Origin: DATILI01 sp035476635
GTDB lineage: Bacteria; Pseudomonadota; Gammaproteobacteria; Burkholderiales; Burkholderiaceae_C
Assembly: GCA_035476635.1 (NCBI GenBank)
Contig: DATILI010000035.1
Coordinates: forward strand, 1-64,000
Length of the DNA stretch: 64,000 nt
Reading direction: 5' to 3'
Within the stretch, counting starts at the first letter, position 1; each line of letters starts with the position of its first letter. Below the pieces are notes generated by a model. That model was given only the letters and a program-made list of their open reading frames with translations, was not told the DNA's origin and made no database searches. The translations under genes were made by a program, and so were the position numbers. Shown piece after piece: positions 16,760 through 25,723 of this stretch.

Positions 16760-17488
16760 ATGTTTGAAGCCATCGCTGCGCCGGATATCGTTTTTGCACG
16801 CCCCTATGCGCAACCGCGCACCAGCGGGCCGGATTTGCACGCGCACCTGCTGCTGCGGCTGCTCGACGAACTCGACTATGGCGTGCTGCTGATCACGCCT
16901 GAAGGACAGATCCAGCACGCCAACCATCTGGCCAGGCACGAACTTGCCACCGGCAACCTGATTCGCAACGAAGGCGGCCAGTTGGTTGCTTCCAAGGCTT
17001 GCCGCACCAGCAACGGCCGGTTTGCCAGCGGAAGTGAAGACCGGCTCCCGGTCGAATCGCAAGCGCGCGAAACCAGCCGCCTTCTGGGGCTGGCCGCGCG
17101 CGCGGCCCTGGGGCACCGCAGCATGGTGGAGCTGAGCAACACCAGCCATGCGCTGGCGATGGCCTTTATTCCCCTTGGCAGCCCCTACGAGAGCGAGAGC
17201 CAGACCGTGTTGGTGCTGTTTGGCAAGCGCCAGCTTTGCGAGGCCGTGACGATGAGCTTTTTCGCCAGGTCGTGCGGACTCACTCCGGCGGAAGAGACCG
17301 TGCTGCGCGCCTTGTGCGATGGCATGGATGTGGACGACATCGCGCGCAGCCACGGTGTTGCCGAATCCACCGTGCGCACGCAGGTGCGTGTGCTGCGCGC
17401 CAAGACCAGCAGCACTTCAATCCGTGAATTGATCCGCAAGGTGTCGACCCTTCCCCCTTTGGTGCCGGCGGTGCGCGGCGCGCCTTAG
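16760..17488 (+). CDS. LuxR-type helix-turn-helix transcriptional regulator
   Basis: The 242-residue protein has an N-terminal PAS-like sensor region (about 30-150; LLDELDYGVLLITPEGQIQHAN) and a C-terminal LuxR/FixJ HTH (about 172-225; LTPAEETVLRALCDG, then STVRTQVRVLRAKT as recognition helix and support). There is no receiver or autoinducer domain. GGGAGAA lies before the ATG. The ligand and targets are unknown. A Crp/Fnr regulator follows 67 bases later. In the upstream region GATCACA (16672-16678) and TGTGATC (16734-16740) form a widely spaced inverted repeat. Confidence 0.85.
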   Translation: MFEAIAAPDIVFARPYAQPRTSGPDLHAHLLLRLLDELDYGVLLITPEGQIQHANHLARHELATGNLIRNEGGQLVASKACRTSNGRFASGSEDRLPVESQARETSRLLGLAARAALGHRSMVELSNTSHALAMAFIPLGSPYESESQTVLVLFGKRQLCEAVTMSFFARSCGLTPAEETVLRALCDGMDVDDIARSHGVAESTVRTQVRVLRAKTSSTSIRELIRKVSTLPPLVPAVRGAP

Positions 17489-17555
17489 CCAAAAGCCCAG
17501 GTGCTGCCTGGTGCTGCCTTGATGTTCGGCGGGTGTGCCGGTAACATCCGGCCGC

Positions 17556-18242
17556 ATGCTGTCACGCACCATGGCCTCGCGCCAAGCCTTCACCCTGCCC
17601 CCACAAACACCATCCCCAGCGTCGGACCTGCGCGGCACCTTGGTTGAGGGCCTGGCGGCCAAAGGCGTGCAGCGCCGCTATCGCGCGGGTGCCTTGCTGA
17701 TCCAGGAGGGCGACCTGGGCGACACCCTGTACATCATCCTCTCCGGCCGCTTGCGCGCCTTTGCTGCCGACAACGGAGGCAAGGAAATCACGCTCGGCGT
17801 CTATGGCCCGGGAGACTATGTCGGCGAGATGTCTCTGGATGGAGGCCCGCGCTCGGCGAATGTGGAAACCGTCGAGACCGCCGTCTGCGCGGTCGTCACC
17901 CGAGAGACATTGCGCGCTTACATCGCTGAAAACCCGGAGTTCGCATTCGACTTGATCGCGCGGCTGATCCGCCGCGCCCGCATGGCCACCGAAAGTACGC
18001 GCAACCTGGCCTTGATCGATGTCTACGGCCGGCTCGTCCGGGTGCTCAACCAGCTGGCAACCCTGCAAGCCGACGGCACCCGCCTGATCGCCGAACGCAT
18101 CACGCACCAGGAGATGGCGCACCGCGTCGCGTGCTCGCGCGAAATGGTCAGCCGGCTCTTGAAAGATCTTGAATCCGGCGGCTATATCGCGGTGAAGGAC
18201 CGGCGGCTGGTGCTGCTCAAGACGTTGCCGGCGCGCTGGTAG
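17556..18242 (+). CDS. Crp/Fnr-family transcriptional regulator
   Basis: With ATG 17556 the product has 228 residues: a cyclic-nucleotide-binding-like beta-barrel (about 30-145; EGDLGDTLYIILSGRLRAF and GEMSLDGGPRSANVET) and a winged HTH with MAHRVACSREMVSRLLKDLE as the recognition helix. The phosphate-binding-cassette stretch GEMSL-x5-RSA is close to that of true CRP, so cAMP or cGMP binding is plausible, and an adenylate-cyclase-like gene lies in the same region (22959-24755). There is no Fnr-type Cys cluster. A GTG at 17535 is an alternative start. TAACAT lies eight bases before the ATG. Confidence 0.88.
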   Translation: MLSRTMASRQAFTLPPQTPSPASDLRGTLVEGLAAKGVQRRYRAGALLIQEGDLGDTLYIILSGRLRAFAADNGGKEITLGVYGPGDYVGEMSLDGGPRSANVETVETAVCAVVTRETLRAYIAENPEFAFDLIARLIRRARMATESTRNLALIDVYGRLVRVLNQLATLQADGTRLIAERITHQEMAHRVACSREMVSRLLKDLESGGYIAVKDRRLVLLKTLPARW

Positions 18243-18259
18243 CGCCGGCAATTACCGCT

Positions 18260-19837
18260 TCAACGCGGCGCCACCGTCACCCACTGCCATTCCAGCCAGT
18301 TGTCGGCCCGGTGCACCGCCGTGACGTTGCTGCGCGTCGCCCACGGAATCACCTGGCGATGCAGCGGAATGTGGTGCACCTGCTCGTTGTGCTCGCGCAA
18401 GGCAGCCTTGATGAGCTGCTCGCGCTTGGCCGGGTCGGCCTCTTTACTGGAGGCGCTGGCCAACTCGTCGAGCTTCGGGTTCTTGACATTTCCCCAGTTG
18501 TAGTAACCCACACCGCCGTCGGCGCGTGAGCGCATGATGGGTGTGAGCGTCGTCTCCGCATCCGTGATCTGGCCGCCCCAGCCCAGCATGTACATTGACA
18601 CATCCAGCTTCTCGGCTTTCGGGAAATAGTTGGCGCGCGGTTGCGCAACCACCTTGACCTTCACACCGATCTGCGACCACATGGCGGCCAGCGCGACGCA
18701 GATCTCTTCATCGTTGATGTAGCGGTTGTTGGGGCAATCCAGGTTCACTTCAAAACCCTGTGGGTACCCCGCCTCGGCCATCAGCGCGCGCGCCTTGGGC
18801 AAGTCCAGCGGCAGGCGCCTTTCGATTTCTGGATCGTTGAAGCCGCCCATCGGTGACGGTGTGATCGAGCCCGTGGGCAACGCCTGCCCGCGCATCAGCC
18901 GCGAACGCAAGGCTTCGATGTCCACTGCGTGGTACAGCGCGCGGCGCACGCGCACGTCCTTGAACGGGTTCTTGCCCTTCACGCTGCTGTACAGCAACTC
19001 GTCGCGCGCCTGGTCCATGCCGATGAAGATGGCGCGGTTTTCCACACCATCGATCACCTTGGTGCCGGCGGTGCCGCGCAGGCGTGCAACGTCCTGCGGC
19101 GACGGGTCGAGCACGAAATCGAGCTCGCCTGAGATCAGCGCCGCTGTCCGCGTCGCATCGCTCTTCACCGGGCTATAGACCACCTCCTGCACATTGCCTT
19201 CGAACTTGCCCCACCAGTTCGGGTTGCGCTTGTAGACCGTCTTCGCATCGGGTTGGCGCGAAACCAGAATGAAGGGCCCGGTGCCGTTCGCATTGAGCGA
19301 GGTGTACTTGTCTTCCTTGTTCTTGAAATCCTGCGGTGCGGCCGCGTTGTTCTTCTCGCTCCAGGCCTTGTTCATGATGAAGATCAGCGAGACATGCTGC
19401 AGATAGATCGGATTGAACTGCGAGAGCACGAACTCCACCGTCAGGTCATCGACCTTGCGCGGCTCGCCCATGGCCATGGCATAGGCACGGAACGGCGAGG
19501 CCGCGTGCTGGCCTCGCTTGACGGAAAACACCACGTCATCCGAGGTCAGCGGCGCACCGTCATGGAACTTCACACCCGGTCTCAGCTTCATGCGCCACAG
19601 CGTGGGCGTGACCTGGGCCCACTCTGTAGCGAGGCCAGGCACGATGTTGAGCTGCTTGTCACGCAAAACCAGGGTTTCATAGACCTGGCCATTGAGGGAA
19701 TTGGTGAGCAGCTCGTTCTGCGAGTGCGGGTCCAGGGTCTGCAGATCGCCCTGGCTGGCCCAGCGCAGGGTTTGGGCCGAAGCCGTCCCGGCCATGGCCA
19801 AGAGCGTCGACAGCACAAGGCAATGCAGGTTTTTCAT
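18260..19837 (-). CDS. Peptide/nickel-type ABC transporter substrate-binding protein (orphan)
   Basis: The 525-residue periplasmic protein has a clear Sec signal peptide cleaved near ASA-QT (residue 21/22) and the family 5 solute-binding fold (oligopeptide/DppA-OppA type): DPHSQNELLTNSLNGQVYETL at the start of domain I, FHDGAPLTSDDVVFSVKR and YNWGNVKNPKLDEL later. It would deliver peptides or similar compounds to an inner-membrane ABC permease. No permease or ATPase gene lies beside it, so it works with a transporter encoded elsewhere or is a receptor. It converges on the Crp/Fnr gene 17 bases away. Confidence 0.9.
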   Translation of the reverse strand: MKNLHCLVLSTLLAMAGTASAQTLRWASQGDLQTLDPHSQNELLTNSLNGQVYETLVLRDKQLNIVPGLATEWAQVTPTLWRMKLRPGVKFHDGAPLTSDDVVFSVKRGQHAASPFRAYAMAMGEPRKVDDLTVEFVLSQFNPIYLQHVSLIFIMNKAWSEKNNAAAPQDFKNKEDKYTSLNANGTGPFILVSRQPDAKTVYKRNPNWWGKFEGNVQEVVYSPVKSDATRTAALISGELDFVLDPSPQDVARLRGTAGTKVIDGVENRAIFIGMDQARDELLYSSVKGKNPFKDVRVRRALYHAVDIEALRSRLMRGQALPTGSITPSPMGGFNDPEIERRLPLDLPKARALMAEAGYPQGFEVNLDCPNNRYINDEEICVALAAMWSQIGVKVKVVAQPRANYFPKAEKLDVSMYMLGWGGQITDAETTLTPIMRSRADGGVGYYNWGNVKNPKLDELASASSKEADPAKREQLIKAALREHNEQVHHIPLHRQVIPWATRSNVTAVHRADNWLEWQWVTVAPR

Positions 19838-19924
19838 CGGTGTCCTTCGAAGTCATTGCGAAGGGGGAACGCTAGCAGGACACCTTCAAATTGTCGATAG
19901 GGACTGCACCGGCCACAACGCACA

Positions 19925-21805
19925 TCACATGGCATTGAACTGCTTGCGCGTGACCTGCGGTGCTGCACTGCTGGTGCCCACCAGGCGCACACGCGAACCA
20001 CTACGCGTTCCCGCCCCACCGACCCCGACGAGCGCCTCGTTCTCATCGCTCGCGGCATGTGTGGCCGGGACCATCACCACACCCGGGCGTTGCGGCCGAG
20101 TCGGGTCAGGGTCTGGGTTGCGCGGCGAGTAGATCGCCCAAGTTCCATCTGACAGGCGCGTCCCGCCAACCGAGGTGGTGTTGCGGCCCGTCGCAATGCT
20201 GTTGAAGTTGCCACTGCGCCGAATCGGCGACGGGTTGCCGGGATGATCGACAAATGAATCCGGATTGCCGCTCGTGTCATACCACCGGTCTTCAAAATGC
20301 GATTGCCGCGACCCGGTGCGAACACCGATAATTTCGTCGTCCCGCTCCACATAGGCATCCACTGTTACCGGCGCCTTCTGCCGGTTGACCAAGGACACCT
20401 CCCAGACGCCGCTGGGCGCGGTCGCGGTGCCATGGTGAAAACTGAAGGTGGGCGCGACCGCCACGAGTGCACATGTACCGCGCTCACCTGTCGCGACCGA
20501 AGCCGGATAGATCAATGAGCATATCGGCTTGTCCCCGCCGTCGATCCACATCGCGGACTCGCCAAACTTGAGCGGCGGCAGCGCAGACCGCCCCGGCGGC
20601 GTGATCGCTATCTCCAGACCTTCGTGCCCCTCTTGCACCCAGATCTCAAGAAAGTTTTGGGATGAATCGCCCGGTTGGCCACGCCAATGCAGCGTGACGC
20701 GTTCATTTTTCGAAAGCGATACGTTGGCATGCGTGCGACTCTGGTAGCTGTTGCTCACAGGCAAGACAACATCCAATCGGCCACTCTGCAAATGAATCAG
20801 CTCGTCCATGGCCGCCTCCAGCACCGATGTGCCGTCGTGCGGGCCGGCCAAAGTCCCCCAGCTCATGTTGACCGCGATCTTCGCGCCCGGCGCGCAACGC
20901 GACAGGATGTACATCAGGCCATCCAGAATGTGCACATTCATCGAGCCGCCCGAGGTGTCGATGATCGTGTCCCAGTCCAGTTGCACAGCCACTATCGGCG
21001 CGCGGCTGGCATCGTCGTCTGCAAGGGCCCAGCTCGGCGGTGCGTCCGGCCTCGCCACCTGTGCCTCCAGTGTGCGCGGCCCAGCCGCGAGATCCAGCAC
21101 GTGCGTTCCATGGTTCACGAGCTTCTCAAGCGGCATCCCCATCTGGAAGTGTCGGTACACCAACTCTTCATCGACCAGCCCGTTGAACGTGTAGCGCTTC
21201 AAGGCATGATCGATGTCCGAGGCGGTCAGCTCGTGCCCATAGCCCGTGGCCGCGGGCGATGGCCCCCATCCCTGGTGATCCTGCCGCCAGAAATACTTCG
21301 CACGCGCCTTGCCATTACGCAAGAAATTGGCTTGCGCAAAGGCAAGGCCGCCGTCGATCATCCCAATCACCTTTCCATCCAGCAGCTTTCCCACCGGCGC
21401 GTACGGCGGTGTCCCCGCCCCGGTCGGGTCATCCGCATTGCCAAGCGGCATGCCCAGTTCGAAGCGCTTGACGAGGCCATGGATGACGCCGCCTTGGCGC
21501 AACTCCTTGAAGAAGGCAGGCCGCACCCTTGCCGTACAAAACCGCAGGCCCGCAGGGGCCGCCACCGAGGTGTACACGGGTGCAATGTGCAGCCACTTGG
21601 GCGACGCGGCCGCCGTCAGCTGGGCTACGCTGGTGCCCGGCGTCAACTGCAATATCAGCGAAAGCCATTGGGGTTGATGCTTGCCATAGCCGGCAAACTG
21701 GTCGGCCTCGGCCCATATGAGATAGGGGTCGAAGCCAGCGGTAGCGCCGGGCTTGGCCCAGTCAATGCCGGTGAACTTTCCTTTGGGGAGCTTGGTCCAT
21801 TTCAT
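19925..21805 (-). CDS. Subtilisin-like (S8 family) serine protease, no signal peptide
   Basis: The 626-residue protein has the S8 triad in order: Asp151 in GMIDGG, His232 in NHGTHVLDLAAG and Ser612 in VGTSSAAP, with Asn352 (LPVSNSY) as the likely oxyanion residue. The first 140 residues are an unassigned domain and a 380-residue stretch lies between His and Ser, containing AVNMSWGT and a beta-rich insert. Only 14 residues follow the catalytic Ser, against roughly 45 or more in classical subtilisins, yet no frameshift is evident. No signal peptide is seen. It starts nine bases after the PAP2-like stop, with AAGGGG as ribosome site, so the two are co-translated. Confidence 0.85.
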   Translation of the reverse strand: MKWTKLPKGKFTGIDWAKPGATAGFDPYLIWAEADQFAGYGKHQPQWLSLILQLTPGTSVAQLTAAASPKWLHIAPVYTSVAAPAGLRFCTARVRPAFFKELRQGGVIHGLVKRFELGMPLGNADDPTGAGTPPYAPVGKLLDGKVIGMIDGGLAFAQANFLRNGKARAKYFWRQDHQGWGPSPAATGYGHELTASDIDHALKRYTFNGLVDEELVYRHFQMGMPLEKLVNHGTHVLDLAAGPRTLEAQVARPDAPPSWALADDDASRAPIVAVQLDWDTIIDTSGGSMNVHILDGLMYILSRCAPGAKIAVNMSWGTLAGPHDGTSVLEAAMDELIHLQSGRLDVVLPVSNSYQSRTHANVSLSKNERVTLHWRGQPGDSSQNFLEIWVQEGHEGLEIAITPPGRSALPPLKFGESAMWIDGGDKPICSLIYPASVATGERGTCALVAVAPTFSFHHGTATAPSGVWEVSLVNRQKAPVTVDAYVERDDEIIGVRTGSRQSHFEDRWYDTSGNPDSFVDHPGNPSPIRRSGNFNSIATGRNTTSVGGTRLSDGTWAIYSPRNPDPDPTRPQRPGVVMVPATHAASDENEALVGVGGAGTRSGSRVRLVGTSSAAPQVTRKQFNAM

Positions 21806-21814
21806 GGCAGCCCC

Positions 21815-22915
21815 TTATTTCAAGGGTTCCCATTCCTTGGCGGCCTTGCCCCACATGAAGGCCAGCAAGGGGGATGCCGCCACGGCACCTGAAGCGGCAA
21901 GCCGCTCGTAGTAGCCGCTCTTGTTGTCCGTCATGGAGATGCGCAGGTCGAAATCGACGGGTGAGTCCTTGGCGCCATGGAACTTCGGCCCGTCAAAGCC
22001 GTACTCATGCAGCTTGCCGTTGCCGATGCAGCGCGCCACGAAAAAGTCCCCGAGCGCGGTACCCAGCAATCTGCCGACGGCGCTGTCCACCGGGTAATGC
22101 ACGCCAGCCACGGTACGGTTGACCGCAATGCGTGACGCCTGTCGTTGCAATTGCTCCTGGTACTTGGCGCCCGTGCCATTGGCGCTCTGCAGCAACGACT
22201 GCAGCACAGTCGCCACAGCGAAGGCTTCCGTCGCATGGCCGCTGGGCCAACTGCCATGTCCCGGGCTCGGGATCATCGACTGCACTTGCGGCGAAAGCTC
22301 TGCGGGGCGCTGGCAGGCGAATGCATGCTTGAAACGCATTTCCACGTGCACCGCAAGCGAAAGCACCAGATCGATGAGTTCCAGCGTCCACTTGTGGCGA
22401 TGCGCCTGCAGGCCCACGATCGAACCCCAGAACGGCACCTGCGGCGTCATCTGCGCCAGGATTTCCGCGCCCCGGTCTTCGCGCAACTCGGCATAGTTGG
22501 CCACCAACTCGAGCTGCTGCCTGAACACTTTCGCGCTGGGGCGCACCAGGCGAACCAGGCCCAGGTTCTTCAAGGGCTTCTTGTCCAGGTTGACAAAGCC
22601 CACGGTCACGGACTCCTTGGCCTGGTTCACGTCGAAGTGAAGGCCGGACAGGAGCTCCAGTTCGCATACCTCCAGGCGCGGGCCGACCTCCCACTGGGAC
22701 AGGCGATCGGGCTTGTCTATTGGAAGCGGCAGATTGACGGGAAGGGTCGGTCCCTGAAAGGGCCCTACCAGCGCAGCTCGGCTCAATGTCAAGGCATTGG
22801 CGAGCATTGGGTTGTTGGCCTGCGCATTCGCAAAACCCGCACTGAAACCGGCACTTGTCGAGCTAAAGCCCGCACTAAAGCCAGCGCTGAAACCTGCACT
22901 AAATCCTGCACTCAT
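21815..22915 (-). CDS. PAP2/vanadium-haloperoxidase-fold enzyme with N-terminal SAGF repeats
   Basis: With ATG 22915 (GGAGGGAG just upstream) the protein has 366 residues. The acid phosphatase/vanadium haloperoxidase signature is complete: Lys196-x6-Arg203-Pro204, PSGH at 224-227, and Asn266-Arg267-x5-His273-x3-Asp277 (Asn replaces the usual Ser). There are no membrane helices, so it is the soluble branch rather than lipid phosphatase PAP2; phosphatase and halide peroxidase activities cannot be told apart from motif alone. Residues 2-28 are six SAGF units broken by SST, not seen in the fold itself. It lies between the cyclase and protease genes in one apparent operon. Confidence 0.83.
   Translation of the reverse strand: MSAGFSAGFSAGFSAGFSSTSAGFSAGFANAQANNPMLANALTLSRAALVGPFQGPTLPVNLPLPIDKPDRLSQWEVGPRLEVCELELLSGLHFDVNQAKESVTVGFVNLDKKPLKNLGLVRLVRPSAKVFRQQLELVANYAELREDRGAEILAQMTPQVPFWGSIVGLQAHRHKWTLELIDLVLSLAVHVEMRFKHAFACQRPAELSPQVQSMIPSPGHGSWPSGHATEAFAVATVLQSLLQSANGTGAKYQEQLQRQASRIAVNRTVAGVHYPVDSAVGRLLGTALGDFFVARCIGNGKLHEYGFDGPKFHGAKDSPVDFDLRISMTDNKSGYYERLAASGAVAASPLLAFMWGKAAKEWEPLK
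22832..22912 (-). repeat. Tandem 12-base coding repeat (SAGF units) in the PAP2-like gene
   Basis: Six copies of a 12-base unit encode SAGF, four in a row, then a nine-base SST interruption, then two more. The copies differ at synonymous positions, so the peptide rather than only the DNA seems preserved. It occupies the first 28 codons. Confidence 0.85.
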
Positions 22916-22958
22916 CGCAACTCCCTCCGGAACACAGCCAAAATGGCGAAATTTCTTC

Positions 22959-24755
22959 TCACTCGGGCACGCCCAATGCACGCATTGCGGCCGCGCACCG
23001 CTGGCGCGTGCTGCTGGCGGCGCTACCAAAAGCCAAATAGTTCGAAACGGTCAGCATCGGCGTTTCTTGGAATAACTGCTTCAACGTTACATGGGCATCG
23101 TCCATCAAGCCCGACTCCACTTGCGCCGTGAGCAACATTCGAAGCGTCGGCGCATGCGTTCGATTCCCTCGAAGGGAGCGCTTGGCATAGAACATCGCCT
23201 TGGCATGGTCATGGTCAGCCAATAGCGCCGCGGCCAAAAACAGATCGAAGTAATATTTCAACGGGTCCAGAGGCGATAGCGCGCACGAGTGCTCAGCTTC
23301 GTCCACCGATTTGGCCGACGACCCCCACATGGTTGATAAAACGCTCTTGAAGAGCCACGCCATCGGCTCATTCGGGTTTGCAGCGACCGCTCTGTCAAGG
23401 CAATCATGGGCCTTGTCGAATTCGCCGGAGAGCTGGCAATAGGCGTGCCCTTGCACAGCGAGCGTCAGCGCATGGTCTGGCTCGATGTCCAGGGCTCGCT
23501 CGGTTTGCTCCAAAGCAAGGCGGGTATCCCGCGCGGGCGAATCGCTGAGTCCGCGCATGATCCGCATGACATACCACTTCGCAAGCCACGCCCGGATCGC
23601 AGCGACTTTGTTGTGCCGCTCGACCAAGGCGTCGAGGACGGCACGGCCGCGCTCGAATTCGCGTGCGCTGGACCGGTGCATCAGTGCAATTCCACCGAGC
23701 AAAAGAGAACAGCTCTCCAGTGTCGGCAACGGCTTGGACAACGCCTTCTGGACCTCTGTGTTCAGTACTGCGCTGTGCGCGGCCGCCGCAATACGATGAC
23801 AAAGCTCGCTATCGATCTGAAGCAAATCCCCCACATCGCCACTCAAGCGCTCCGCCCATGCCACCTGATTGCTGCGTGCATCGGCCAGTTCCGCGCTGAT
23901 CAAAAGCTTGCCGCCGCTGGCAATGTAGCTGCCGCTGAGCACATAGGTCGCGCCAAGCTGGGTCTCGATGTCCGCGACGCTGGCCTGGCGCCCACGAAAA
24001 GCTGTGCTGGACAGCCGTGAAATCACGCGCAAGTCCGCCGTACGGCTCAACTGCCCGATCACGCCGTCCGCGATCAGCTCTCCGATCGCGAAATGTTCGG
24101 GCTCGTTGCTGCGCGCCTCGAACGGAATCACCGCAATGGTGGGCTGCAGCGTCGCCGCATATTCGCGCTGCGGCGTCACCACCGGCCGCGGCCCGGCCGG
24201 GCCGGCGCGGTAGACGCGGACCGGTTCTTCGACATGCTTGAGGTAGCACTCGCCCAGGTCTTCGAGTTCGGCGTCCAGCCCGTCGGTGAGCCCGTCACGC
24301 ACGGGCGCCGTGACCACGATTTCGCCCGGACCGGCCAATGTCGCAACACGCGCCGCGAGGTTCACGCCGGCGCCATAAATGTCGATGCTGTCGACGTAGA
24401 CATGGCTGTCATGGATGCCGGCACGCATCAGCATCTGCTGCTCTGGCGGCAAACCGGCGTTACCGCTATTCATCGATCGGTGCAGCTGCAGCGCTGCGCC
24501 CACGGCTTGCCGCGCGTCGTCGAACTCGACCATGATGCCGTCGCCCAGGCTCTTGACCAGGCGCCCGCCGTGCGTTGGCAGCACCCCATCCGTAGCCTGG
24601 TGCACGAACTGCCGCCAGCGCTGGATTACATCCGTCTCATTGGCCGCCATCAAGCGCACAGACTCCACCATGTCCATCACCAGAATTACCTTTTGTTTGC
24701 GGGGCAGGTCTGCCTCAAAGGTGTGCATGGTGCTGGGAGGATCTGAACTTGACAT
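22959..24755 (-). CDS. Class III adenylate cyclase domain with TolB-like and TPR regions
   Basis: With ATG 24755 the protein has 598 residues (ATG 24728 would give 589). Residues 20-190 form a class III nucleotide cyclase: metal-binding Asp28 and Asp72 (GDG), transition-state Asn132 and Arg136 (VNLAAR), and Lys68 and Asp125 at the purine-specifying positions, which favours ATP and thus cAMP. Residues about 195-325 resemble the TolB-like amino-terminal domain found behind such cyclases (IAVIPFEARSNEP), followed by TPR-like helices to about 580. No membrane helix is seen. It heads a probable three-gene unit with the PAP2-like enzyme (43 bases on) and the protease. Good start signals are lacking. 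Confidence 0.85.
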   Translation of the reverse strand: MSSSDPPSTMHTFEADLPRKQKVILVMDMVESVRLMAANETDVIQRWRQFVHQATDGVLPTHGGRLVKSLGDGIMVEFDDARQAVGAALQLHRSMNSGNAGLPPEQQMLMRAGIHDSHVYVDSIDIYGAGVNLAARVATLAGPGEIVVTAPVRDGLTDGLDAELEDLGECYLKHVEEPVRVYRAGPAGPRPVVTPQREYAATLQPTIAVIPFEARSNEPEHFAIGELIADGVIGQLSRTADLRVISRLSSTAFRGRQASVADIETQLGATYVLSGSYIASGGKLLISAELADARSNQVAWAERLSGDVGDLLQIDSELCHRIAAAAHSAVLNTEVQKALSKPLPTLESCSLLLGGIALMHRSSAREFERGRAVLDALVERHNKVAAIRAWLAKWYVMRIMRGLSDSPARDTRLALEQTERALDIEPDHALTLAVQGHAYCQLSGEFDKAHDCLDRAVAANPNEPMAWLFKSVLSTMWGSSAKSVDEAEHSCALSPLDPLKYYFDLFLAAALLADHDHAKAMFYAKRSLRGNRTHAPTLRMLLTAQVESGLMDDAHVTLKQLFQETPMLTVSNYLAFGSAASSTRQRCAAAMRALGVPE

Positions 24756-24844
24756 CCACAATTTTGATGACGAAAGTTGCAGTTTGTCACCAAATCCGAA
24801 ATGGCGTGGCGTGGCTGCGCATCGCCCCGCCGCGCGCGGGCGGC

Positions 24845-25723
24845 TCAGTCGCGCTGGCGCAACAGTTTGAAAATAGCCGCATCGTCCTGCTCCGCAAAAC
24901 CCGCCGCACCAGCCTTGGCAAACACATCGCGGGCCATCGCACCCAATGGGCCGCTGAAGCCTGCAGCATGCGCAGCCTCCACCGCCAGGCGCGTGTCTTT
25001 TTGCAGCAAAGTCACATGGGCGCGCGGCGCATAGTCGTCCGCGATGGCGCGGCGCATGCGGTCCCCGCCGATCCAGCTCTGGCCGCTGGACTGCTCGATC
25101 ACATCGAGCGTGGACCCTAAGTCCAGCCCCATGCGCTCGGCCAGGGCCAGCACTTCGGCGGCGCCGACCAGATTGATGCCGGCGAGCAGGTTGTTGACCA
25201 GCTTCGTGCGGGCGCCATCGCCTGGCCGCGCGCTGATGCGAAACACCTTGCTCGACAGCGCTGCCAGCAGTTCGCCGTGCTGTGCCAGCACCGCATCCTG
25301 GCCGGCCACCATCAGGCTCATCGATCCGTCTCGCGCCCGTGCCGGGCCGCCGGACATCGGTGCGTCGATGGTGCCGACGCCAAGCGCATCCAACCGCTGC
25401 GCGAACGACTCCACGTCGTGCGGCGCAATCGTCGGACACAGCATCACGGCCCGTCCCGGTTGCAGCGCAAGCGCCGCACCTTGCGGGCCGAACAGCACTT
25501 CCTGCGTCTGGGCCGCGTCCACCACGCAGACGATGGTCACAACGGATGGGGCGGCCAAGAGCGCGGGGCTGGAATGGACCGTGGCGCCCAAAGCCTCCAG
25601 CTCCCGGGTTTTTTGCGCATCGATATCGCAAACCTGCACCGGCCAGCCCTGCGCCAGCAAATTGCCAGCCATCGCGCCGCCCATGTTGCCCACGCCAATA
25701 ATGCCTACGGGGTATGTTTTCAT
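24845..25723 (-). CDS. NAD(P)-dependent beta-hydroxyacid dehydrogenase (HIBADH/GarR type)
   Basis: The 292-residue cytosolic enzyme has the Rossmann fingerprint GIIGVGNMGGAMAGNL at the N terminus, the substrate loop DAPMSGGPARA (about 120-130) and the catalytic Lys in GDGARTKLVNNLLAG, the pattern of 3-hydroxyisobutyrate, tartronate semialdehyde and related dehydrogenases. The exact substrate (2-hydroxy-3-oxopropionate or 3-hydroxyisobutyrate) is not decidable here, as no glyoxylate or valine pathway genes are nearby. Its start overlaps the rodA stop by four bases. Confidence 0.9.
   Translation of the reverse strand: MKTYPVGIIGVGNMGGAMAGNLLAQGWPVQVCDIDAQKTRELEALGATVHSSPALLAAPSVVTIVCVVDAAQTQEVLFGPQGAALALQPGRAVMLCPTIAPHDVESFAQRLDALGVGTIDAPMSGGPARARDGSMSLMVAGQDAVLAQHGELLAALSSKVFRISARPGDGARTKLVNNLLAGINLVGAAEVLALAERMGLDLGSTLDVIEQSSGQSWIGGDRMRRAIADDYAPRAHVTLLQKDTRLAVEAAHAAGFSGPLGAMARDVFAKAGAAGFAEQDDAAIFKLLRQRD

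Noticed and set aside
22959..24755. The cyclase as part of a Pycsar or CBASS antiphage system
   Set aside because: Its residues favour ordinary cAMP synthesis, it has TolB-like and TPR regions common in environmental proteobacterial cyclases, and no known Pycsar effector (membrane or TIR) is beside it. I keep the trio as a module of unknown role instead.
24756..25631. A 292-codon N-terminal extension of the cyclase frame
   Set aside because: It lies in another frame of the beta-hydroxyacid dehydrogenase gene and reads as low-complexity Arg/Gly/Ala; the cyclase fold begins just after ATG 24755.
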